A stretch of 31,265 nucleotides of DNA, taken from contig JAADIO010000004.1 in assembly GCA_013151235.1 (NCBI GenBank), positions 1 to 31,265 on the forward strand, given 5' to 3'. Position numbers and translations under genes: made by a program. This DNA comes from Deltaproteobacteria bacterium. GTDB lineage: Bacteria > CG2-30-53-67. The notes below the pieces were generated by a model. The model worked only from the letters and a program-made list of their open reading frames with translations, was not told the origin of the DNA and did not search any database. This document shows positions 25,044-31,265 of the stretch, piece by piece (within the stretch, counting starts at the first letter, position 1; each line of letters starts with the position of its first letter).

Positions 25044-25355
25044 TCAGCCGCCGACATATCCCCCGGAAAAGTCTTTCTCTTTGGAAAAGTCCATCGTGGG
25101 CACGGACGCCGTGCTTTCCACATTTTCATGGAACCGTTCCCAGTCAAAGGGACAGGCCCGCTCCAGAATCTCCAGTTTCCAGTCAATCGTCTTAATGATT
25201 TCACGGAGATGACCAGCATGATCGTGGACCGCAACCTTGTCCTTCCCGGTCAAGCCTTCCACCTGATCAACAAAACCGAGCAGCCGGTTTTTCATCCCAT
25301 AAAGTTCCACACAAAGTGAATCACAGTAGTTTCTAATATCATTTTTAGCAGCCAT
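25044..25355 (-). CDS. small hypothetical protein
   Basis: This 103-residue, acidic and mostly helical protein has no signal peptide or membrane segment. I do not recognise it. A helical segment (YGMKNRLLGFVDQVEGLTG) is followed by a His-rich patch VAVHDHAGHLREIIKTIDWKLEIL with three His in seven residues. GGAGA lies eight bases before ATG 25355, a promoter is predicted upstream and a good terminator follows, so expression is likely. It appears monocistronic with a leader of about 130 bases. Confidence 0.75.
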   Translation of the reverse strand: MAAKNDIRNYCDSLCVELYGMKNRLLGFVDQVEGLTGKDKVAVHDHAGHLREIIKTIDWKLEILERACPFDWERFHENVESTASVPTMDFSKEKDFSGGYVGG

Positions 25356-25493
25356 AATCTCGTCTCCTAAATTCCGGCATCAAGCCCCTTAAGGGAACGC
25401 CGTTTCAAGTCCTTCTTCCCAAGAAAGTTTTCCTCTCCATCAGGCCCAGCCTCTCTTCCGGATCCAGGGCGCCTCTTCCACTTCTTATTCACT

Positions 25494-25522
25494 ACTTAAC
25501 CGGAAATTCCTGATCTTGTCAA
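25494..25522 (-). promoter_or_regulatory. sigma-70 promoter for the small hypothetical gene
   Basis: On the minus strand TTGACA (25522-25517) is followed after 17 bases by TTAAGT (25499-25494). The -35 is perfect and the -10 fair. Transcription would start near 25487, giving a leader of about 130 bases before ATG 25355. Confidence 0.55.
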
Positions 25523-25711
25523 CCGTGATCAAACTGTTATTCTTCGGTAAAGTTTTTCCCTCAATGATCGACAAATGGGAGGAAGAATGCCGCCCGGAGA
25601 ATCCCCGGGAAAGGCTCTCTTCCATACCATCCACTCATAACTAAAGATTCAGATGCACCTTACAAAGAGTTTTCAAAGTTGGCAAAAAATACGGCGCCGC
25701 AGAAAGGACGG

Positions 25712-25740
25712 TTGAAATCCAGACGGAATTGATGTATTTT
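25712..25740 (+). promoter_or_regulatory. sigma-70 promoter for the CLC-helicase operon
   Basis: TTGAAA at 25712-25717 and TATTTT at 25735-25740 are 17 bases apart. The predicted start is near 25747, leaving a leader of about 65-80 bases before the CLC gene. Confidence 0.6.
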
Positions 25741-25810
25741 ACGGAACGCATCTGTTGGAGTTTTCAACTTCCTCCCCGGATATTCCCGGAAAACGGAAAG
25801 AAAGGTACCC

Positions 25811-27601
25811 TTGTCTACCCCTTCTATGAAGATAACGAAACACCTCCGGAAAGTCGTCAATGAAAAGATTCATGCCTTCCGGATCTCGGACCAGACCTTC
25901 CTGGTCCTCACATCCTTTTTCGTGGGGGTTGTCAGCGGCCTGGCCTACATTGCCCTCCGAAAGACCGTCGACACTGTCCACGAAATCATCGTTGTACGGG
26001 GCGATCAGTTGATCGGGCTCATACATCATCACTGGGCCTTCCTGCTGGTTCCTCTCATTCCCATGGCCGGGGCGTTGTTGTTGATTCCCCTTTTGAAGCT
26101 CTTCCCGAACGAGATCGGAGGTTACGGGTTCCCCAATTTTCTGGAAGAGGTCAATATCCGGGGGGGGATTATCAAGCTGCGCGCAATCCTTCTGAAGATG
26201 CTCGGCCCGGCTCTGACCATCGGCAGCGGCGGCTCGGCCGGGCTGGAAGGCCCGATCGCCCAGATCGGCGGGGCGATCGGATCCAATACGGGCCAATTCT
26301 TCAAGGTCTCGGGAAACCGGATGAAAATCCTGATCGCCTGTGGAACGGCCGGAGGAATCGCCGCCACGTTCAACGCCCCCATCGCGGGGGTTTTCTTCGC
26401 ACTTGAGATTGTCCTGCTGGGAGATTTCACCCTCACGAACTTCGCCCCCATCGTCATCTCTTCGGGGATCGCCACGGTCATTTCGCGGGGATATTTCGGC
26501 GCCAATCCAATCTTCCAGGTCCGGGAATACTCGGTGGTGAGCAACTGGGAACTGTTCCTCTATGTCGTCATGGGGGTCCAGATCGGAATCTCCGCCGTAA
26601 TCTATATCTTCATGTTCTACAAGACGGCCGACTTCTTTGAATCACTCCGGATCCACCCCCTGGTCAAACCGATTATCGGAGCATTCTTCGTCGGGGCTAT
26701 CGGAATCTTCTATCCGCAGATCATGGGGCACGGTTACGAGACAATCAACAAAGCCCTTCGTGGTGAGATCTTTTACGGACTGATGATTCTTCTTGTCTTG
26801 TTGAAAATGATCGCGACCAGCCTCACCTTGGGCTCCGGCGGAGCGGGAGGGATGTTCGGCCCGGCACTCTACATCGGCGTCATGATCGGCGGCGGGTATG
26901 GAGGAATCGTCCATCATTTTTTCCCCGCCCACACGGCCCCCGTCGGCGCCTACGCCCTGGTCGGCATGGGAGCATTCCTCGCCGCCGTGACCCACGCTCC
27001 CTTAACGGCGATCTTTCTTCTCTTCGAACTGACGCAGGACTACCGCATCATCCTCCCCGTCATGTTCGCCAGCGTGATCGGAACCCTCATCGCAAGGGCA
27101 CTGAAGCACGACTCCATCGACACGGAAGCCCTCAGCCGTCGGGGGATCAATCTCCATGCCGGCCGGGAGGTCAACACCCTGCAGTCGGTCCGGGTCGAAG
27201 AGGTCATGAGTCGAAAGGTCACGAAGATCCCCGAACACATGCCCTTTGACATGATCCTTAAGGTGGCCACAACCAGCGATATCCTTTATTTTCCGGTCGT
27301 CGACGGTGACGGTCTGATGACGGGAATCCTCTCCTTCCAGGACCTGAAGGAATCACTCTTCGAAGAGGATCTGAAAAAATTCATCGTGGCACGAGACCTG
27401 GCCTATCCGAACGTAACGACCGTCACACCCGAGGACCATCTCGATTTCGTCATGGAGCAGTTCGGACGGATGGACCTGGAGGTTCTCCCGGTCGTCGACT
27501 ACGATAACCGGCGGAAGATCCTCGGCATGATCAGCCGCCGGGATGTCGTAACGGCCTATAACCAGGCCCTGCTGAAAAGGAAAATCTCCCATGGCGGATG
27601 A
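25811..27601 (+). CDS. CLC-family anion channel/transporter with C-terminal CBS pair
   Basis: A 596-residue (591 from ATG 25826) inner-membrane CLC protein. Conserved stretches are GYGFP (104-108), GLEGP (144-148, with the gating-type Glu146), GSGGAGGMFGP (341-351) and VTHAPLTAIFLLFELT; numbering is from TTG 25811. Two CBS motifs fill 458-590 (VEEVMSRKVTKIP..., TTVTPEDHLDFVMEQF). Compared with E. coli ClcA, the GSGIP serine position is Tyr105, the anion-site Tyr445 position appears to be Asp (HDSIDTEAL) and the internal proton-Glu203 position appears to be Ile200. TTG 25811 has AAAGG five bases upstream, whereas ATG 25826 has none so close, so the start is ambiguous. It overlaps the helicase gene by 11 bases. 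Confidence 0.93.
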   Translation: MSTPSMKITKHLRKVVNEKIHAFRISDQTFLVLTSFFVGVVSGLAYIALRKTVDTVHEIIVVRGDQLIGLIHHHWAFLLVPLIPMAGALLLIPLLKLFPNEIGGYGFPNFLEEVNIRGGIIKLRAILLKMLGPALTIGSGGSAGLEGPIAQIGGAIGSNTGQFFKVSGNRMKILIACGTAGGIAATFNAPIAGVFFALEIVLLGDFTLTNFAPIVISSGIATVISRGYFGANPIFQVREYSVVSNWELFLYVVMGVQIGISAVIYIFMFYKTADFFESLRIHPLVKPIIGAFFVGAIGIFYPQIMGHGYETINKALRGEIFYGLMILLVLLKMIATSLTLGSGGAGGMFGPALYIGVMIGGGYGGIVHHFFPAHTAPVGAYALVGMGAFLAAVTHAPLTAIFLLFELTQDYRIILPVMFASVIGTLIARALKHDSIDTEALSRRGINLHAGREVNTLQSVRVEEVMSRKVTKIPEHMPFDMILKVATTSDILYFPVVDGDGLMTGILSFQDLKESLFEEDLKKFIVARDLAYPNVTTVTPEDHLDFVMEQFGRMDLEVLPVVDYDNRRKILGMISRRDVVTAYNQALLKRKISHGG

Positions 27602-29774
27602 ACAAAATTACCTGATCGACAGCCTCAACCCTCAGCAGCGGGAGGCGGTCCTCCATGAAGGGGGGCCTTTGCTGATTCTCGCAGGCGCCGGCTCCGGGAA
27701 AACCCGGGTCATTACCCATCGGATTGCCCACCTGATCCGGGAAGGGGGCATTCATCCTCAGCAGATCCTGGCAGTCACCTTCACCAACAAGGCGGCGCGG
27801 GAGATGCGGGAACGGGTGGAACGGCTTCTGCAGCGGAACTGCCGCGGTCTCTGGATCTCAACCTTCCACTCGGCCTGTGCCCGATTGCTCAGAAGTCACA
27901 TCTCCCTGCTGGGTTACACCTCCAACTTCGTCATCTATGATACGGCCGACCAGAAAGCAATGATTCGCGCCTGCATGAAGGAATTGAACATCAATGAAAA
28001 AATGTATACACCCGACTCCATCCTCGGCCGGATCAGCCGGGCCAAGAACGATCTCATCAGTTCGGATGATTATGCCGCTACGGCGCAGGAGTTCGGTGCC
28101 GAGGCAAAAACCGCACAGGTCTATGAACTCTACCGGAAGACACTGAAAGGGAGCAACGCCCTCGATTTCGATGATCTCCTTTTCCTCACCGTCCGGCTGT
28201 TCGAAGAAGAAGCCGAAATCCGCCTCCAATACCAGGAGCGTTTCCAACATATTCTCGTCGATGAATACCAGGACACCAACCACGCCCAGTACCGTTTGAT
28301 TAAAATCCTGGCGGCCGGACATCGCAATCTCTGCGTCGTCGGTGACGATGATCAGGGAATCTACAGCTGGCGGGGAGCGGATATCGGGAACATTCTCTCT
28401 TTCCGGGAGGATTATCCCGACCTGAAGGTCATCCAGTTGGAACAAAATTATCGATCCACCCAAAATATCCTTACTGCCGCCTGGCACGTGGTCGAGCGAA
28501 ACCGGGACCGGGAACCCAAAAAACTCTGGACCGAAAATGGGGAGGGGGAACAACTCGACTATTTTGAAGCGCCGGATGAAATGGAGGAAACCGACTTCGT
28601 CTGCAGAACCGTCAGCAGCCATCGGAACGAAGGGATGCACCTGTCCGACATGGCCGTCTTCTACCGGACCAACGCCCAGTCCCGGGTCCTGGAAGAAGGG
28701 ATGCGGAAATACGGACTCCCCTACCGGGTGGTCGGGGGACTGCGGTTCTATGATCGGAAAGAGGTGCGGGATCTGCTGGCCTATCTCCGGGTCATTGCAA
28801 ACCCGAAAGACTCCGTCAACCTGAGGCGGATCCTCAACGTCCCCCCCCGGGGGATCGGAGCCACCACCCTAGCTCGGCTTGAAGAACTGGGGATGGAACG
28901 AAGATGCACCCTCTACGAAGCCCTGAAAGCATCGCAGGAAATCGACCGGATCTCCAAGCGACCCCGCCGGGAGATCGGCGCCTTTCTGCAGATTATGGGT
29001 GAACTGATCGAAGCCAAAGAATCGCACCCCCCTTCCTTCCTTTTAGAGGAGATTGACCGCCGGATCGGTTACACCAAAAAGCTGAAGGAGTCCAAAGATC
29101 CTACCGACAGCACGCGCCTGGAGAACATCCAGGAGCTTTACTCGGCACTGAAGGCATTTGAAGAGGACGCCGAAGACAGCCGACTTGAAGCCTTTCTGGA
29201 GAGTGTGGCCCTCATCTCCGATGCGGATACGGCGAAGACCGACGCCGGGGTGATCACCCTCATGACCCTCCACAGCGCCAAGGGGCTGGAATTCCCCGTC
29301 GTCTTTCTCACCGGCATGGAAGAAGGGCTCTTTCCCCACGGCATGAGTCTTCGTTCCGAATCGGGTCTGGAAGAAGAACGTCGGCTCTGCTACGTCGGCA
29401 TGACCCGGGCCAAGGAGAAACTCTATCTGACCTCCGCCCAATCTCGCCGGGTATTCGGGACCTACCGGGCCGGAATCCCTTCCCGCTTCCTCCGGGAGAT
29501 CCCTGCGAAGCTTTTGAACCGCCATGGGGCGGCAACACCCCGCCGACCCGCTTTCCGTTCCGCCGCAACGTCCCCCTCCTCTTCCACTGCGGCTACAGCT
29601 ACGGCCGCCGCCACCCCCTTTGCCGTGGGGTGCCGTGTCCGCCATCCCCTCTGGGGGTTCGGTACCGTCACCACCTCCATCCCCACCGACCGGGGCGCCA
29701 AAGTCACCGTCCACTTTCAGCAAGTCGGCTCCAAAAAGCTCATTGCCGAGCTGGCGGGACTACAGCCAATCTGA
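27591..29774 (+). CDS. ATP-dependent DNA helicase PcrA/UvrD
   Basis: This 727-residue superfamily 1A 3'-5' helicase acts in repair and replication. The Walker A is GAGSGKT (32-38), motif Ia TFTNKAAREM, motif II DEYQDTN, motif III GDDDQGIYSWRGA, motif IV EQNYRST, motif V TLHSAKGLEFPVV and motif VI RRLCYVGMTRAKEKLYL. A low-complexity Ala/Thr/Ser/Pro linker (about 645-670) leads to a C-terminal Tudor-like domain VGCRVRHPLWGFGTV, as in PcrA, where it contacts RNA polymerase. The start overlaps the CLC stop by 11 bases, implying translational coupling, although no functional link is obvious. Confidence 0.95.
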   Translation: MADEQNYLIDSLNPQQREAVLHEGGPLLILAGAGSGKTRVITHRIAHLIREGGIHPQQILAVTFTNKAAREMRERVERLLQRNCRGLWISTFHSACARLLRSHISLLGYTSNFVIYDTADQKAMIRACMKELNINEKMYTPDSILGRISRAKNDLISSDDYAATAQEFGAEAKTAQVYELYRKTLKGSNALDFDDLLFLTVRLFEEEAEIRLQYQERFQHILVDEYQDTNHAQYRLIKILAAGHRNLCVVGDDDQGIYSWRGADIGNILSFREDYPDLKVIQLEQNYRSTQNILTAAWHVVERNRDREPKKLWTENGEGEQLDYFEAPDEMEETDFVCRTVSSHRNEGMHLSDMAVFYRTNAQSRVLEEGMRKYGLPYRVVGGLRFYDRKEVRDLLAYLRVIANPKDSVNLRRILNVPPRGIGATTLARLEELGMERRCTLYEALKASQEIDRISKRPRREIGAFLQIMGELIEAKESHPPSFLLEEIDRRIGYTKKLKESKDPTDSTRLENIQELYSALKAFEEDAEDSRLEAFLESVALISDADTAKTDAGVITLMTLHSAKGLEFPVVFLTGMEEGLFPHGMSLRSESGLEEERRLCYVGMTRAKEKLYLTSAQSRRVFGTYRAGIPSRFLREIPAKLLNRHGAATPRRPAFRSAATSPSSSTAATATAAATPFAVGCRVRHPLWGFGTVTTSIPTDRGAKVTVHFQQVGSKKLIAELAGLQPI

Positions 29775-29865
29775 ACACTCGAAAAGGTCTTTAAGTGATC
29801 AATCAGTTTTTTTACATATATTATGGAAGGTTTTCTCCCTTTCTATACTTACGCTAACCATTATA

Positions 29866-30020
29866 CCCAGACTTCGCTCATTTTATATCTCGATCGCTCC
29901 CCTCTCGAAAAGTCTTCACTATCCTGCCCTATCCTGCCAATCAGAGCGGCAAGTTCAGCATCATCACGGATAACAGATTCCCGTGCTGATGTCAATATAT
30001 AAATAGCGAAGTCTGACCCC
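29866..30020. repeat. short inverted-repeat element (about 150 bp)
   Basis: CAGACTTCGCT (29868-29878) and AGCGAAGTCTG (30005-30015) are perfect 11-bp inverted repeats; the similarity extends imperfectly inward (ATATAAAAT-type). The interior is AT-rich and carries only a short leftward open frame that spans the element. No transposase is present. I recall similar GCGAAGTCTGACCCC strings as dispersed repeats in Gram-negatives, without certainty. It lies in the low-G+C right end beyond the helicase gene. Confidence 0.6.
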
Positions 30021-30053
30021 AGCCAGGATTTGGCATGAGAAGGATGTATCATA

Positions 30054-30133
30054 TTTCCAAAGCTGTCAATAAAAATGGTCGCTGTCCCTATTTTCCAAAG
30101 CTGTCAATAAAAATGGTCGCTGTCCCTATTTTC
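30054..30133. repeat. 38-bp tandem duplication
   Basis: The unit beginning TTTCCAAAGCTGTCAATAAA and ending GGTCGCTGTCCCTAT occurs twice, back to back, identically (30054-30091 and 30092-30129), with four bases of a third copy. The minus-strand form begins AAAATAGGGACAGCGACC, a string I associate with dispersed repeats. The stop codon of the methyltransferase gene (TAG, 30126-30128) lies inside the second copy. Confidence 0.9.
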
Positions 30134-30914
30134 TTCCGATGCGATAAAAAATCAACCGTACTCGTCCAGTGTTATCTATTTGCTCTTCAAACGATTTTCT
30201 TATAACTTTTCTGAAAGCATCCACATATTCTTTGGATACTGGAATGTTATAATATTTACTGTTTAAATATCCTGCTGCCGCTCCCGATTCAAATATCTTA
30301 TATACTTCTTCCGGCGATTGATATGTGACAACTTTATCAATCCATGATTTTTCGACCGTAAAATCTGCCTCTTCGAACAATCTAGTATAATCTTCAGATG
30401 TGTTCAGAAAAAGCCAAGGAGATGTAAAACTTGAAAATATATCTTTCGTTAGTTCGCTTCTCTTTACTGAATCTATTGCCTCAATAAAATTTGGACAATA
30501 ATCTTCTCTCGCAGGAGCCTGTATAGCTATTTTACCTTTATTCTTTAGTGCGTTATGACACGATACAAGAGCCTTTTTATGATCTTTGAACCATTGGAAT
30601 GCTGAATTGCAGAAAACTATTTCAAATTCATTTTTGTAATCAAGTTCCTCAGCATGGCAATTACGAAATGTGATCCCTTGGTTTGAGTATTTTTCTTTTG
30701 CTTTTTCTATCATCCCCTCCGACGGATCGACGCCAACAACTTTACCGCTTGTTTTTGCTCTAATGACTTTTGAAATATGGCCTGTCCCACAACCAAGATC
30801 AAGCACATTATCATTTGGTTGTATGTCAAGCAAATCAAACAGAACTTCACTTGCAGATCTTTGAACTATAGCATCATTCTCATATTTCGATGATATCTCA
30901 GTGAAATTTGCCAT
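30126..30914 (-). CDS. class I SAM-dependent methyltransferase, AT-rich (probably acquired)
   Basis: This 262-residue methyltransferase has motif I VLDLGCGTGHIS, the acidic motif II VVGVDPSEGMIEKAKEKY, FEIVFCNSAFQWFKDH and a short C-terminal domain. It resembles the BioC / trans-aconitate methyltransferase group, but the substrate is unknown. I chose ATG 30914 (MANFTEISSKYE), with AAAGGA about ten bases upstream; ATG 30923 three codons earlier is too close to that site. The coding region is distinctly AT-richer than the rest of the window and uses codons such as AAA, TTT and ATA freely, indicating transfer. Its stop codon is supplied by a 38-bp tandem repeat, so the C-terminus may have been changed by the repeat insertion. 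Confidence 0.88.
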   Translation of the reverse strand: MANFTEISSKYENDAIVQRSASEVLFDLLDIQPNDNVLDLGCGTGHISKVIRAKTSGKVVGVDPSEGMIEKAKEKYSNQGITFRNCHAEELDYKNEFEIVFCNSAFQWFKDHKKALVSCHNALKNKGKIAIQAPAREDYCPNFIEAIDSVKRSELTKDIFSSFTSPWLFLNTSEDYTRLFEEADFTVEKSWIDKVVTYQSPEEVYKIFESGAAAGYLNSKYYNIPVSKEYVDAFRKVIRKSFEEQIDNTGRVRLIFYRIGRK

Positions 30915-30954
30915 TATTGGCATTTCCTTTCTATGGCTAATGCGCGAGTTGACC

Positions 30955-31007
30955 GACTTTTTGCCCTGGCAATGGGCGCTTGCGCCCGATTGACGGGGCA
31001 AAAAGTC
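30955..31007. repeat. long palindrome (53 bp), possible mobile-element or termination structure
   Basis: Outer arms GACTTTTTGCCC (30955-30966) and GGGCAAAAAGTC (30996-31007) are perfect 12-bp inverted repeats; inside are CAAT/ATTG and a 6-bp GGGCGC/GCGCCC stem with a two-base loop. The outer pairing continues as GACC/GGTC. The palindrome lies between the methyltransferase start and the truncated open frame and supplies the latter's stop codon. It does not show attC-type core orientation. Confidence 0.85.
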
Positions 31008-31239
31008 AGGTCGAACGACTGGTTCGCGTCGAACGACTGGTTCGCGCCGTAATTTCAGTCAAATCATTTAAAAAACCTTCAAATGCTAGTGCTGATAAAA
31101 CAACACTGGTTAATGGATCTTTTTTATATTTTCTACAATTTACAGCGCATTTTTTAGCTTCGTCGAATAAATGTAAACTATAGAACCCGACCGCTTCTTT
31201 TTCAAATTGTTTAATTTTATTATTTCTTTTTAATCGCAT
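31006..31239 (-). pseudogene. truncated hypothetical gene (HEPN-like helical start)
   Basis: The 77-codon frame starts at ATG 31239 (MRLKRNNKIKQFEKEAVGFY). It encodes a helical, Lys-rich sequence with a hydrophobic patch SVVLSALAFEGFLNDLTEI that resembles the start of small helical proteins found in gene cassettes. After that the frame enters an 18-bp tandem repeat and becomes TSRSTRTSRST, then stops in the palindrome arm. The last residues are therefore probably not native, and the natural C-terminus seems lost. AGG lies six bases before the ATG. I do not recognise the family. Confidence 0.55.
31011..31046. repeat. 18-bp tandem repeat, two copies
   Basis: TCGAACGACTGGTTCGCG occurs twice in tandem (31011-31028 and 31029-31046). 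Each copy contains a small hairpin, CGAAC-GACTG-GTTCG. It adjoins the palindrome at 30955-31007 and is read through in frame by the truncated gene. Confidence 0.9.
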
Positions 31240-31265
31240 ATAACGCCTGCGTGAGTGATGCAAAC
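31238..31265 (-). other. attC-like end of a possible integron gene cassette, at window edge
   Basis: On the minus strand the last 28 bases read CTCACGCAGGCGTTATATG just before the hypothetical gene. This resembles the 3' end of attC recombination sites (compare GCGTTAGATGC of classic cassettes), where G^TTATAT would be the cleavage site and the next cassette gene begins within a few bases. The rest of the site lies outside the window, so the fold cannot be checked. Confidence 0.3.

Larger units (their letters stand above)
25356..25810. other. 455-base divergent intergenic region
   Basis: It holds the two divergent promoters listed separately and, between them, a 26-codon open frame starting at 25564 without a ribosome site, which I do not call. 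A hairpin-prone CCCGG...CCGGG segment lies near 25592-25608. I compared it by eye with the fluoride riboswitch pattern because a CLC gene follows and found no match. Confidence 0.5.

Noticed and set aside
25747-25810. Possible fluoride riboswitch before the CLC gene
   Set aside because: The conserved riboswitch core and pseudoknot pattern are not recognisable; only a short Pyr-rich leader with a small hairpin is present.
29861-30052. Leftward 63-codon frame MIHPSHAKSWLG
   Set aside because: It spans the inverted-repeat element, has no ribosome site and includes repeat sequence at both ends; not called.
30942-31046. Palindrome as an attC site
   Set aside because: The RYYYAAC and GTTRRRY cores are not in the needed orientation around the stem, so it does not fit an integron recombination site.

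Overview
The window reads as bacterial chromosome with a moderately high G+C content, apart from an AT-richer right end. The gene set is an RpoH-type heat-shock sigma factor, a DtxR-FeoA regulator with FeoB, glutamine-hydrolysing NAD synthetase, a GAF-rich soluble histidine kinase, a PcrA/UvrD helicase, an outer-membrane barrel protein and a large protein resembling a family I associate with Geobacter relatives. Together with dispersed repeats ending in GTCGTAAAAAGTC, this suggests a Gram-negative of the old Deltaproteobacteria (Desulfuromonadota/Desulfobacterota). That placement is inference. I see no phage, CRISPR array, rRNA operon or complete insertion sequence.

Layout. 1-98 is the end of a dispersed repeat, followed by a nucleoside phosphorylase-like gene (137-847). 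A leftward block (6397-946) carries galT, glgA, a triple-GAF histidine kinase and a single-domain response regulator, so sugar-nucleotide/glycogen metabolism sits with a signalling pair. Rightward from 6614 come a DUF721/DciA-like gene, rpoH and a small heat-shock protein, ending at a strong terminator (8680-8709). Facing it is a leftward iron module: feoB then a DtxR-family regulator with a C-terminal FeoA domain. nadE starts divergently from feoB, followed by a FAD oxidoreductase, an outer-membrane beta-barrel, a CorC/CNNM-type CBS membrane protein, a secreted phospholipase D-like protein and a 615-residue helical protein of unknown function. Next are ssb, a membrane-anchored lytic transglycosylase, a second copy of the dispersed repeat (inverted relative to the first), an FmdB-type zinc ribbon gene, tRNA-Leu(CAA), a BaiN/HI0933-type flavoprotein, an FKBP-methyltransferase fusion (leftward), a small hypothetical gene, a CLC anion transporter with CBS domains, and an overlapping pcrA/uvrD helicase gene.

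The right end (about 29775-31265) differs: visibly lower G+C, a 150-bp inverted-repeat element, a 38-bp tandem duplication that supplies the stop codon of a methyltransferase gene, a long palindrome, an 18-bp tandem repeat, and an apparently truncated open frame whose start lies just inside a sequence resembling the end of an integron attC site. It looks like acquired, rearranged DNA.

Most of the window is ordinary housekeeping and accessory chromosome. The items most worth a second look are the two dispersed-repeat copies, the FKBP-methyltransferase fusion, the CLC protein with substituted anion-site residues, the unknown 615-residue protein, and the repeat-rich right end. I do not see convincing evidence of an entirely new system. 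Promoter and repeat calls were made by eye.
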